Shown: piece after piece, positions 1 through 10,019 of the stretch
How the letters are laid out: each line of letters starts with the position of its first letter
How positions within the stretch are numbered: the first letter of the stretch is position 1
Assembly: GCF_039534125.1 (NCBI RefSeq)
Contig: NZ_BAAAUV010000003.1
Span: 1-64,000 of the forward strand
Origin: Actinocorallia longicatena
Lineage (GTDB): Bacteria; Actinomycetota; Actinomycetes; Streptosporangiales; Streptosporangiaceae
Length of the DNA stretch: 64,000 nt
Direction: 5' to 3'
Translations under genes and position numbers: made by a program
The notes under the pieces: model-generated
The model's database searches: none
What the model saw: the letters and a program-made list of their open reading frames with translations, nothing else
What the model was told of the DNA's origin: nothing

Positions 1-1065
1 CCGGGCCGCCCGGGCGCCGCCGGCCAGCCCGGCGAGCAGGGCGGGCGGCGGGTCCGGCAGCCCGAGGACCAGCCGGGCCAGCCGTTCCCAGGGCGCCGCG
101 GGGAGGCGGGCCGCGGCGCCGAGCCAGCCGACCAGCGGACCGGCCTCGGCCGGCTCCAGCGGGACGCCCGCCAGGAGCGCCGCGGCGAGCATGACCGGAC
201 GCCAGTCGTCGAGGGTCCGCTCGGTCCCCGCGGCCAGCGGCGTGGCGGCCAGCCACATCTGCTCGGCCTCGACCGCGCCGTTGCCCGCCAGCCGGTCCGC
301 GAGCGGCCGGTCGGGGATGGCCGAGGCCCGGCCGCCGACGAAGTCGAACAGGTAGTAGCTCTCGAAGGCGCCCTCACTGAGGGTGAAGTCCGCGCCCGGG
401 ACCGTCCCCATCACGTGCTGCCTGGCCCGGCCGGGCCGGTGCTGGTAGGTCGCGAAGGACATCTCGCGGACCATCGCGGGCGGCAGCATGTAGGAGACCG
501 CCGCGATCCAGTGGGCGATCCGGTCGGCGTCCCGCTCGTAGATGACGACCGACCGGTCCCCGATGGTGACGGCCCGCTCGACGGCGGCGAGCAGCGCCGG
601 CAGCAGCCGCAGGAGGCCGCTCGACTCGAGGAAGGCGTCGACGGCCGGACGGGTGATCGGCCCGGTCGGCAGCGGCCCCGGCAGGGCGGGCAGGTCGGTG
701 CCGTCAACGATCTTCCTGGCCCACACGGAACTGCGCCACAACTCGATGGGGAGCGTCCCGCCGGCCCGTCCCGAGACGGCATGGGCGAAGTAGTTGCCGA
801 GCCGGCCGGAGTAGTCCTCGCCCACGAAGACGACCTGGGCCGTGACGTCGCCCTCGGGAGAGAAGCACAGGTTCACCGGGCAGGCCTCGATGTCGGCCTC
901 CGTGGGGGCGTGCCCGACGTTCCGCGGCGCCTCGTAGGAGGTCAGCGCCTCGACCCTGCGCAGGATCTCGTCGGGGGTGCCCGGCGTGGCCGCGTTGAAC
1001 TGGTACCCCGCGTAGCCGGACAGGCCCTTCTCGCACGAGGTGTAGTACATCTGCTGGTAGGACAT
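1..1065 (-). CDS. GTPase-associated protein 1 (GAP1-N2 type), partial
   Basis: Reads from ATG at 1065 leftwards and stays open to base 1, so only about 355 N-terminal residues are visible. The start (MSYQQMYYTSCEKGLSGYAG, then YQFNAATPG) is the signature of the GAP1 N-terminal domain found beside bacterial TRAFAC-type GTPases. The role is known only by association: a predicted partner or effector regulator of the neighbouring GTPase in NTP-dependent conflict systems. The gene begins one base after the stop of the GTPase gene (TGACATG), which implies translational coupling. No membrane segment or catalytic motif is evident in the visible part. The family assignment rests on pattern recognition. 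The C-terminal domains lie outside the window. Confidence 0.85.
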   Translation of the reverse strand, partial: MSYQQMYYTSCEKGLSGYAGYQFNAATPGTPDEILRRVEALTSYEAPRNVGHAPTEADIEACPVNLCFSPEGDVTAQVVFVGEDYSGRLGNYFAHAVSGRAGGTLPIELWRSSVWARKIVDGTDLPALPGPLPTGPITRPAVDAFLESSGLLRLLPALLAAVERAVTIGDRSVVIYERDADRIAHWIAAVSYMLPPAMVREMSFATYQHRPGRARQHVMGTVPGADFTLSEGAFESYYLFDFVGGRASAIPDRPLADRLAGNGAVEAEQMWLAATPLAAGTERTLDDWRPVMLAAALLAGVPLEPAEAGPLVGWLGAAARLPAAPWERLARLVLGLPDPPPALLAGLAGGARAAR

Positions 1066-1066
1066 G

Positions 1067-2242
1067 TCAGCTCCGGTGGTTGGCGATGACGTCGAAGCGG
1101 TTGAGCAGCCACAGGTAGGGGTCCTCGACCCGGTGCGGCCTGATCCCGTCGCCCGCGACCTTGCCGTTGCGCGGGACCGCGCCGAGCGCGGAGAGGCCGA
1201 AGAAGGAGTAGGCGGCGTAGTTGGCGCGCAGCAGCTGGTCGATCTGCCCGCCGTCCCACTCCTCCAGCAGCGCCCTGACGTGCTCGTGGACGGCCTCGGT
1301 GTCGGACAGGTCGAGGGCGGGACGGGCCGCGGAGGCCTCCTGGAGCAGGGGACTGTCCGGCTCGAAGGAGTCCCACAGGGCGTCCATCTTGGAGAACGCG
1401 ACCGCGATCGGCGTCTTGATCTTCTTGCCGGGGCCGAGCCCCCCGGTCTCCCTCAGCAGGTCCGTCACCCGGGTCAGGACGTTGAAGGGGCTGTCGAAGC
1501 CCGCCCCCGTGCCGGGCATGGGGGTGTCGGGCCCGGCGCGGTCCCGGGCGCCCCGCATCTGCAACGGGTCGAGCAGCAGGATCACGCCGTCGGCCGAGCC
1601 CAGGTAGCGGGTGTTGAGGTCGACGCTGGCCCGGCTCGTCAGGTCCTCGCCCGCGGTGTCGAAGAACGAGGTGATGGTGTGCCGCTCGCGTTCGCCGAGC
1701 AGCCCGCGGCGCGGCAGCGACACCCGGTAGACCAGCGGCTGCATCTGCTCGGCGCCCGCGCTCTTGGTCGTGGCCGGAAGCGCGGACTGCTCGTAGAGCC
1801 CGTGCTCGAACCGCTGGGTGAACTGGTTGAGCGTGTGGTCGTCGCAGCCGTTCATGGACGCGTCGAACCGGCGGCCCACGCCGTGCATGAGCTCGTGCAG
1901 GAGCACCGTCATGTAGACGGTCTTGCCGCTCTCCTTGGCGCCGATCATGGCGATGAGACGGTTGTCGATCTTCCCGAAGTCGACGGGGAGCCTGCTGTGG
2001 CAGAACGGGCAGACCCGGTGGTGGGTCCTCGCCCCGCACAGTTCGTGGACGGCGTTCCGGTGGCGGCCGTTGCCCGCGAAGGTCGTGGGCAGGGCGTCCT
2101 GGATGCCGAACCGGTCGAACAGCACCGTGTCGCGGGTGAGCGGGCACTTCTTCCCGGCCGGGCCGATCAGCCCCGAGCAGCGGAACAGGATGCGCTTCTC
2201 GGCGAAGGAGTCATAGCAGTACGGGCAGACCAGGGTGGCCAT
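1067..2242 (-). CDS. Zinc-ribbon TRAFAC-clade (double-GTPase-type) GTPase
   Basis: A 391-aa protein. Cysteine pairs at the N-terminus (C6/C9, C22/C33, C69/C78/C81) look like zinc ribbons. They are followed by a P-loop GAKESGKT at 101-108, a G3-like DTAGE at 195-199 and a G4-like SKMD at 284-287. It should bind and hydrolyse GTP in the cytosol. Such GTPases accompany GAP1 proteins in predicted conflict or regulatory systems, and the target is unknown. Its ATG directly abuts the TGA of the fibronectin-type gene upstream (TGAATG), and its stop lies 1 bp from the GAP1 start. GTPase identity is strong; the biological role is inference from neighbours. Confidence 0.88.
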   Translation of the reverse strand: MATLVCPYCYDSFAEKRILFRCSGLIGPAGKKCPLTRDTVLFDRFGIQDALPTTFAGNGRHRNAVHELCGARTHHRVCPFCHSRLPVDFGKIDNRLIAMIGAKESGKTVYMTVLLHELMHGVGRRFDASMNGCDDHTLNQFTQRFEHGLYEQSALPATTKSAGAEQMQPLVYRVSLPRRGLLGERERHTITSFFDTAGEDLTSRASVDLNTRYLGSADGVILLLDPLQMRGARDRAGPDTPMPGTGAGFDSPFNVLTRVTDLLRETGGLGPGKKIKTPIAVAFSKMDALWDSFEPDSPLLQEASAARPALDLSDTEAVHEHVRALLEEWDGGQIDQLLRANYAAYSFFGLSALGAVPRNGKVAGDGIRPHRVEDPYLWLLNRFDVIANHRS

Positions 2243-4875
2243 TCACCAGGTCCCTTTCACTCGGTTGAGGATCACTCTGTCGGCGCCGTCTCCGTCGGCG
2301 AAGCAGACGAGCCAGGTGCGACGGGAGCGCGGCACGGTCAGGTCGACCTCGACCGGCGCCCCGGGGGCGAGCCGCGCCGCGGGGACGCGGCTCAGCACCT
2401 CGCCCTGCTCGGGGCGGAGCGGCAGGGTCGATCCGGTGCCGTGCACCACGATCAGGTCGGGCAGGTAGCAGGCCTCGTCGGCGGTGAGCCGCAGCCGGGC
2501 CCGCATCGGCAGGAACGGCAGCGACAGCCGCCGCCGGAACTGGTACCTGACCCGGACGCCCCGGGCCGCGATCCGGATCCGGACCGGCGGCGACTCCGCG
2601 ACGCCCTCGGCGTCCCGGTCGATCACGTGCACGGCGACGCTCCCGCCGGACGCGCCGATCCTCAGCTCGCAGCCCCGGTTGTCGGTGAAGCCGCGCTTGC
2701 TGATCTCGCGGGTCTCGGCCGTGGAGGCCCCGGCCGGGGTCCAGGCGACCACCGCGGTCTTGGCGCCCTCGGGCCACTCCCAGCTCACCACGGCCTTGTC
2801 GCCGAGCCTGCGGCTGGTCAGGAACCGCACCGGCTGGACGACCTTGATCGAGCCGGTGGGGCCGATGATCGCGGTGCCGCCGCCGACCGTCACGGCCGTG
2901 AAGTACCGCCGCTCGGCGCCGATCGTCGTGGTCAGGCTCGACCAGACGCCGTCCTTCACGGGCGTGCCCGGCACCTCCCCGCCGTACCTGTCCACCTCCT
3001 GGACGGGCACCCGGTTCTCCTCCGCCCAGGAGGGCGGGGCCGCGGCGGACCTGATCACCACCCGTCCGCTGGAGGGGTCGCGCCAGCGGATCACGGCCGT
3101 CCCCGATCCCTCGGCCCGGACGGTCAGCGCCGCGACCCGGTGCGGGGCGGCCTCGGGGCGGGCCGTGACCTCGATCCCCTCGGACGCCTCGAGACCGCCG
3201 CCGGCCCGGTAGACGGCCTGGATCCGGTACCGGTACTCCGTGCCGGGCTCGACGCCGTCGTCGGCGAAACCGTCCCGGGACGCCCGGATCCCTTTGCTGG
3301 TCCTCCCGGCCCCGTCGAGCCTGACCACCCGGGCCTCGGCCAGGTCGGGATGGGCCGACCACGCCACCCGGACCGCCCGTTCGGTGGCCGTGACCACGAC
3401 CTCGCCGACCTCGGGCAGATGCCGGACGGCCGGTGCCGGGGCCGGGGCCGACCACGCGCCCTCCGCCCGGCGGGAGAAGACCGTGTAGCGGGTCCGGACG
3501 CCGACCGGCGGGGCGGTGTCGGCGGCCTCGGTGCCGGTGAAGTCGCCGAGGACGGTCCCGTCGGCGGGGGCGGCGGCGGGCTCCCCCGACGTCCGGACGA
3601 CCCGGTGGGTCACCGGTCCCGCGCGGACGTCCCCGGGCGTCCAGGAGACGGTCACCCGGTCGCCGGCCAGCGCCGCCGACACCCGGCGGACGGGCGGCGG
3701 CGGGATCGCGGCGAGCCGCCGGGGCAGTTCCTCGTCGTCGGCGGCCAGCCGGGCCGCGCCCGCGAGCTCCTCGGCGGCCTCCTCGCTGCGGCCCGCGGCG
3801 AGATGGGCGGACGCCCGCGCCGAGGCCTCTCCCACCTTGCGCAGGGACTCCTCGACCCGGGCCCTGACCTCGGCGTCCTCCGTGCCGAGCCCGCCCGCCA
3901 GCCGTTCCGCGGCCCGCAGGGCCCCCTCGGCGAGGGCCTCCTCGACCTGGGCGCGGATGCTCGTGCCCGCCCCTGCGGTGAGCCCCTCGGACAGGGCCAG
4001 CGCCAGGTCCTCGGCCTCCCTCGGGTCGAGGCCCAGGGCGATGGCCGCGTCGGCGATCAGCCTGATCGGCAGCCTGGCCTCCGCGGACGGCCGCAGGACC
4101 TCGGCGGTCTCCCAGACCAGCAGCGCGTCGACCGCGCCCGGCCGTTTCAGCGCGTTCTCCAGCACGCTCAGGATCCCGTCGGCCGCGGTCTTGCGCTCGT
4201 CCCGCGGACGGCCCCGGCTCTGCTCGACGACCTTCTGGACGTCCGCGGCCGTCAGCGCGGCGCCCGCGTTCGTCCGGAAGCCGCCGCGGAGCTTGAATCC
4301 CCGCCTGAGCACGTCCTCGCCGAACACGAGCTGCACCGAGAGCTTGAGCCCGAGCAGGGTGAGCTGCTCGCGCAGCGCCCGGTGCCCGGCCGGCGGGGCG
4401 GGCGGCTCCCAGAGCGGATCGACGACCCGCAGCCCGGCCTTCGCGAGATGGGCGCGGACGTCGGCCTCGCTCCACACCTCGCCCGCCAGATGCCGCACGG
4501 TCGCCCCCGACACGCACGGCGTGGTGGCCTTGAGGCCGTCGATCTGCTGGTCGAGCCGGGCCCGCGCGGCGGCGCGGCGGGCGGTCCGGTCGGCGGTGAA
4601 CGCCTCCCAGGTCAGCTTCCCCGCCGCCGCCAGTTCCTGGTGCCCGGCCATCAGGGACTCGGCCAGCTTGAGGTACAGCCGCTTCTGGGTCAGGGAGCGC
4701 CAGTAGCGCTCCATCTCCTCCAGGTGGCGGGAGAACGCCGCGTCGTCCAGGCGCTTGTCCGGGTCGAGCGCGTACCGGACGAACAGGTCGTCCGGGCGGG
4801 CGCTCGCGGCGCGGCGGGCCGGGTCGAGCACGTCCCGCAGGTACGCCGTCTTGTCGATCACGTGTGGGCCCCCGC

Positions 4876-4879
<4 letters not shown>
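2243..4879 (-). CDS. Large fibronectin type III-repeat protein of the Hsp70/GTPase operon
   Basis: An 878-aa protein without signal peptide or membrane helix, so probably cytosolic. The first ~370 residues are Ala/Glu/Arg-rich and helical. The rest shows several beta-rich units with fibronectin-III hallmarks (for example VTVSWTPGDV, TRYTVFSRRAEGAW, VAWSAHPDLAEARVVRLDGA, TEYRYRIQAVYRAGGG). It probably acts as a scaffold or adaptor between chaperone and GTPase, since it sits exactly between their genes. The assigned GTG overlaps the Hsp70 stop by 4 bases (GTGA). A second GTG six codons later (VIDKTAYL) is an alternative start. No catalytic motif was recognised. Confidence 0.75.
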
Positions 4880-6486
<1,607 letters not shown>

Positions 6487-6489
6487 GGG

Positions 6490-7101
6490 TCACTCGCTCT
6501 CTACGGTCCCGGCGGGGGCGCCGGGCTCGGGGTCGGGGGCCGGCTCCGGGGCCGGATCGGCGCCGGGGGCGGGCCGGTGGTTCCAGAACCGGACCTTCGC
6601 CGGGCGGCGGACCCGGCCGGTCTCCTGGTCGGTGAAGCCCGCGCCGAGCACCTTCTCGACGGTGTTGTGCAGGCCGGGGTCCTCGGCGGGGACGGTGCCG
6701 ACGGGCGTGTGCCGGGACGGGTCGAACGCCTCGCCCCTCTTCGGGGCGAAGACCTCCAGGCCGCAGCGCTCCAGCGCCAGCTCGACGTCGTCGGCGAAGC
6801 TGCCGAACAGCCGGCCGACGGGCTCGCCGGACAGGCGCTCCGCCTCCCGGCCGAGGGCGTCGTACAGGCGCATGAGGTCGGTGACGACCGGTTCGAGGAT
6901 GGCGCGGCGGATCCCTCCGCGCAGCACCTGGTTCTCCTCGTGCAGCCGGTCGATCACCAGCTCCCGGTGCTCGGACCTGCGGTGGAACCCGCTGATCTGT
7001 TCCTCCATCGCGTCGAGCCTGGCCGTCATCTCCGCGAGCGGCTCGGGCTCCGCCGGTGGCGCGGCCGGTGCGGGCGTCTCGTTCTCGAGCGTTTCTTCCA
7101 T
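6490..7101 (-). CDS. GrpE-like nucleotide exchange factor
   Basis: A 203-aa protein. A long helix with charged heptads (about residues 25-75, LDAMEEQISGF to RRAILEPVVTDLMRLYDAL) matches the coiled-coil dimerisation stalk of GrpE. A compact beta-like region follows (about 110-170, with PVGTVPAEDPGLHNTVEKVL resembling the GrpE head). The tail is Pro/Ala/Glu-rich. It would exchange ADP for ATP on one or both operon Hsp70s. It lies 15 bp downstream of the RES gene and 3 bp before Hsp70-1. Sequence is divergent from housekeeping GrpE, and no DnaJ gene accompanies it. Confidence 0.8.
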   Translation of the reverse strand: MEETLENETPAPAAPPAEPEPLAEMTARLDAMEEQISGFHRRSEHRELVIDRLHEENQVLRGGIRRAILEPVVTDLMRLYDALGREAERLSGEPVGRLFGSFADDVELALERCGLEVFAPKRGEAFDPSRHTPVGTVPAEDPGLHNTVEKVLGAGFTDQETGRVRRPAKVRFWNHRPAPGADPAPEPAPDPEPGAPAGTVESE

Positions 7102-7116
7102 GGGTCCGTCCTTCGG

Positions 7117-7779
7117 TCAGCTGCGCGGCAGTCGGATCCGGGCCCTCGCCCGGGCGACCTGGTAGTTGATCCACTGCGCTCCCCGCACGTCGGTCAGATC
7201 GACCGACGTGCCGACGGTGAACAGGGAGTCCGTCGGCTCGCACCGGTCGCCGAACAGCACGACCGCCTTGTCCCCGCGGCGGCGCAGCGACGGCCAGACC
7301 ATCCCGTGCGCCCCGGGGGCGTGCTTTCTGATCCAGGCGGCCCAGCGGCGGGTCCGGTGGTAGTCGCTCTGCGGGGCGTCGATGAGCCAGTGGTCCTGGG
7401 CGAGGGCGTTCAGCGCCTCCTCGGTCAGCAGGCTGACCAGGACCAGATCCCGCCGCACGCGCAGGCTCGTGGCGCGCCTGTCCGCGACCTGCCCGCGCAG
7501 GATCCGCCGGATCCCCTTCTCGTCGAAGGGCAGGTCGCGCAGGAGCGTCTCGGCCAGCGCGGTCGCGGGATTGAAGCCCGCGTACAGGAACGGGTAGGGC
7601 GCGGAGCGGGTGCCGTCGAACCTGTTGCCGCCGAAATTGTCGTCGGCGGGGCCGGGGTTGAACGAACCGGCCCCGTGCCCGGTCCCGTGGACGCGCCACA
7701 GGCGGGTGCCGCGGCTCAGCGTGACCAGCTCGGGCGTGGGGACGTACTTCGCCGGGGGCTCGTAGGAGGGCACCGTCAT
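7117..7779 (-). CDS. RES-domain NAD+ phosphorylase-like protein (toxin-type)
   Basis: A 220-aa protein showing the RES layout: LWRVHG with an early Arg, FNPGPADDNFGGNRFDG with the Arg that gives the family part of its name, FLYAGFNPATALAETLLRDL with the conserved Glu, and a late GAQWINYQVARARAR segment. RES proteins of RES-Xre toxin-antitoxin modules degrade NAD+ and share the ADP-ribosyltransferase fold. Here the ATG overlaps the stop of the antitoxin-like gene (ATGA), the usual antitoxin-first order. Unusually, the pair sits inside an Hsp70/GrpE/GTPase operon, so the enzyme may be the effector held in check by chaperone or GTPase. Activity is inferred from family. Confidence 0.82.
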   Translation of the reverse strand: MTVPSYEPPAKYVPTPELVTLSRGTRLWRVHGTGHGAGSFNPGPADDNFGGNRFDGTRSAPYPFLYAGFNPATALAETLLRDLPFDEKGIRRILRGQVADRRATSLRVRRDLVLVSLLTEEALNALAQDHWLIDAPQSDYHRTRRWAAWIRKHAPGAHGMVWPSLRRRGDKAVVLFGDRCEPTDSLFTVGTSVDLTDVRGAQWINYQVARARARIRLPRS

Positions 7780-8432
7780 CCCTCCGTTCCGAGGGCGCGG
7801 GCGGCGGCCAGGAGCCGGTCGTCCGGGATCGCGCCGAGCAGGTCGGCCGGGACTCCGCCGAGCCAGCCGTTGCGGCCGAGCCACCACTCCGCCACCGCGA
7901 ACGGGTCCTCGTCCGAGCCCAGCAGTGTGTTGATCTCCTGGACGACCGGCCGGGGCAGCCCGTCCGGGCCGAACTGGAAGGCGGGCCAGCGGGACGGTCC
8001 CGTCTCCGGATCGAGCCTGATCAGGCCGGGTGGATCGGGCGGCAGTCCCGCCGCGGCGAGATCGGCGGCGTCCAGCATCGCGGCGTCCGGGAGCAGGTCG
8101 GGGGCGGCGGCGATCTCCTCGCTGGTCGGCCGGGCCGGGTCGGCGCGCACGGCGAGGCGTTCGGCGAGCCCGAACCAGGCCTCGTCGTCCGGCCCGGCGC
8201 CGTGCTCGTCGCGGTCGCCGCCGCGCAGCTCCGCCCGGATCTCGTGCTCGTCGCCGAGGTCGAGCAGCAGCCGGGCGACCCGGACGGCGAGCGCCCTGAC
8301 CACGACCGGATCGCCCTCGTCCGCGAGCTGTTCGACCAGGTCGTCGAGTTCCTCCCCGCGGCCCTCGGGAAGGGCCGAGCGGACCTCGGCCCAGTCCTCC
8401 CACAGCATCGTCAGGGCCCGGTGGGTGCTCAC
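7776..8432 (-). CDS. DUF2384/Xre-type antitoxin-like partner of RES protein
   Basis: A 218-aa protein. Its C-terminal ~65 residues (WPAFQFGPDGLPRPVVQEI, then DPFAVAEWWLGRNGWLGG and PADLL) match the toxin-binding domain of the MbcA/ParS/Xre antitoxin family. The N-terminal ~130 residues are helical and Leu/Asp/Glu-rich (ELDDLVEQLADEGDPVVVRA). They do not look like a typical Xre helix-turn-helix, so DNA binding is doubtful. The GTG start overlaps the Hsp70-2 stop (GTGA), and its stop overlaps the RES start. The predicted role is to bind and neutralise the RES protein. Confidence 0.75.
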   Translation of the reverse strand: MSTHRALTMLWEDWAEVRSALPEGRGEELDDLVEQLADEGDPVVVRALAVRVARLLLDLGDEHEIRAELRGGDRDEHGAGPDDEAWFGLAERLAVRADPARPTSEEIAAAPDLLPDAAMLDAADLAAAGLPPDPPGLIRLDPETGPSRWPAFQFGPDGLPRPVVQEINTLLGSDEDPFAVAEWWLGRNGWLGGVPADLLGAIPDDRLLAAARALGTEG

Positions 8433-10018
8433 GAGGTCACCTCCGTGCGGGCCACGAGGCCGGTGGCCTCGGCGACGGCGGCGTCGTCCATGCCGATCGT
8501 CAGGTCGAGCTTCAGCTCGGCGCCGGTCCTCGGATCGGCGGCCGTGACGGTCAGCAGGCCGGTCTCGGAGACGTAGAAGGTGATGTGGAGCATCGTCCGG
8601 GCGGGGGTGCGCGGCGGCAGCCGGAGGACGCCCCGCCCGATCCGGACGTTGTCGTCCAGCTCGTCCGAGGGCGGGCCCGGCCGGGACTCCCAGACCTCGA
8701 CCTCGACCATCGGCTGGTTGTCGATGACGGTGACGGCCGGGACGGGCCCGGTGTCGGCGGGCAGCCGCGTGTCGGCGTGCAGCAGATGGAACACCTTCAG
8801 CCGCACGTTGCCGGGGTCGGTGTGCAGCCTCGGATCGCTCTCGTCGGCGGTCTTCACCCCGAACGCCCGCGGCAGGACCCCGGTGGGCCGGCGCTTGCGC
8901 ATCAGCTCCACCTGCTCGGTGGTGACGCCGAGCTGGTCGGCGACCTCCTCGGCGGGGCCCGGCAGGCTGATCCGGGCGAACAGGGCGGCGCCCCGCGCGA
9001 CGGCCAGATCGGGTTCGTGCTGCCGCACCTCCAGCCCGAACCGCTCGCGCAGCCGCTCCGCGACGACCGGCATCCGGGTCATCCCGCCGACCAGCACGAC
9101 CTCGTCGATCTCCTCGGGCCGCAGTCCCGGCGCCGCCGCCAGGGTCTCCTCGGTGATCTTCAGCGTCTTCTCGAGGAGATCGTTGGTGAGACGTTCGAGA
9201 TGGTCGCGGGTGAGCGTCACGCGGGTGATGCGGCCGTCGAACCGGACCGGGTGCTGCCGGGACTGGACCCCGCTGAGGTCCTTCTTGATCTGCTCGGCGT
9301 GGTCGCGGAGGTCGAGCATGAAGGCGGCGTCGTCGGCCGGATTGCGGTCCGGGTGCTCGCGGACGAAGCCGTCGAGCAGGTGATCGGTGATCCGGGCGTC
9401 CCACTCGGTGCCGCCGAGCCGCAGGTCGCCGCCCGTGCACAGGACCGTGGCCTGGACGCCGTCGACCCGGATCACGCTGGTGTCGAAGGTGCCGCCGCCC
9501 AGGTCGTAGACGAGCAGGTGCCGGACCCGGTCGCTCTTGTGCGCCTCGATGTGGGAGAGCGCGGCCGCGACCGGCTCGGGGATGACGTCGAGGACGGTCA
9601 GCCCGGCGATCTGCCCGGCCCGCCGGGTCGCCTCCTTCTCCGCGACGCCGAAGTACGCGGGAACGGTGATCACCACGTCCGTGGCGGGCCCGCCGAGCTC
9701 GCGGGAGGCCGCCGCCGCCAGGTCCTTGAGCAGGTACGCCGAGATCGTCTCGGGGGTCTGCCGGATCCCGTGGAAGGCGTACTCCGCGTCCGGGTCTCCC
9801 ATCTTCCGCTTGAAGAGCCGGGCGACCAGTTCGGGTGCGGCGAGCGCCGCGTTCCTGGCGGCCGCGCCGGTGATCACCTCGTGCGGTCTCTCGAAGTAGA
9901 CGACCGACGGGGTGAGCCGTTCGCCGAGCGCGTTCCGCAGGACGACCGGATGGCCGGAGGCGTCCACGTAGGCGATGCAGGAGTTGGTCGTGCCGAGGTC
10001 GATGCCGAAGGCGGTCAT
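8429..10018 (-). CDS. Hsp70-family protein 2 (DnaK-like)
   Basis: A 529-aa Hsp70 with FGIDLGTTNSCIAYVDASG at the start, VPAYFGVAEKEATRRAG, LVYDLGGGTFDTSVI and VVLVGGMTRMPVV. The nucleotide-binding domain is complete, and the substrate-binding domain is short with no acidic tail. It resembles Hsp70-1 throughout, so the two probably arose by duplication, but they are separated by the RES pair and GrpE. It starts 1 bp after the CHAT gene stop and overlaps the antitoxin-like gene by 4 bases. It may act as a chaperone or sensor for the RES/antitoxin pair next door, which is inference from gene order. Confidence 0.93.
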   Translation of the reverse strand: MTAFGIDLGTTNSCIAYVDASGHPVVLRNALGERLTPSVVYFERPHEVITGAAARNAALAAPELVARLFKRKMGDPDAEYAFHGIRQTPETISAYLLKDLAAAASRELGGPATDVVITVPAYFGVAEKEATRRAGQIAGLTVLDVIPEPVAAALSHIEAHKSDRVRHLLVYDLGGGTFDTSVIRVDGVQATVLCTGGDLRLGGTEWDARITDHLLDGFVREHPDRNPADDAAFMLDLRDHAEQIKKDLSGVQSRQHPVRFDGRITRVTLTRDHLERLTNDLLEKTLKITEETLAAAPGLRPEEIDEVVLVGGMTRMPVVAERLRERFGLEVRQHEPDLAVARGAALFARISLPGPAEEVADQLGVTTEQVELMRKRRPTGVLPRAFGVKTADESDPRLHTDPGNVRLKVFHLLHADTRLPADTGPVPAVTVIDNQPMVEVEVWESRPGPPSDELDDNVRIGRGVLRLPPRTPARTMLHITFYVSETGLLTVTAADPRTGAELKLDLTIGMDDAAVAEATGLVARTEVTS

Positions 10019-10019
10019 G

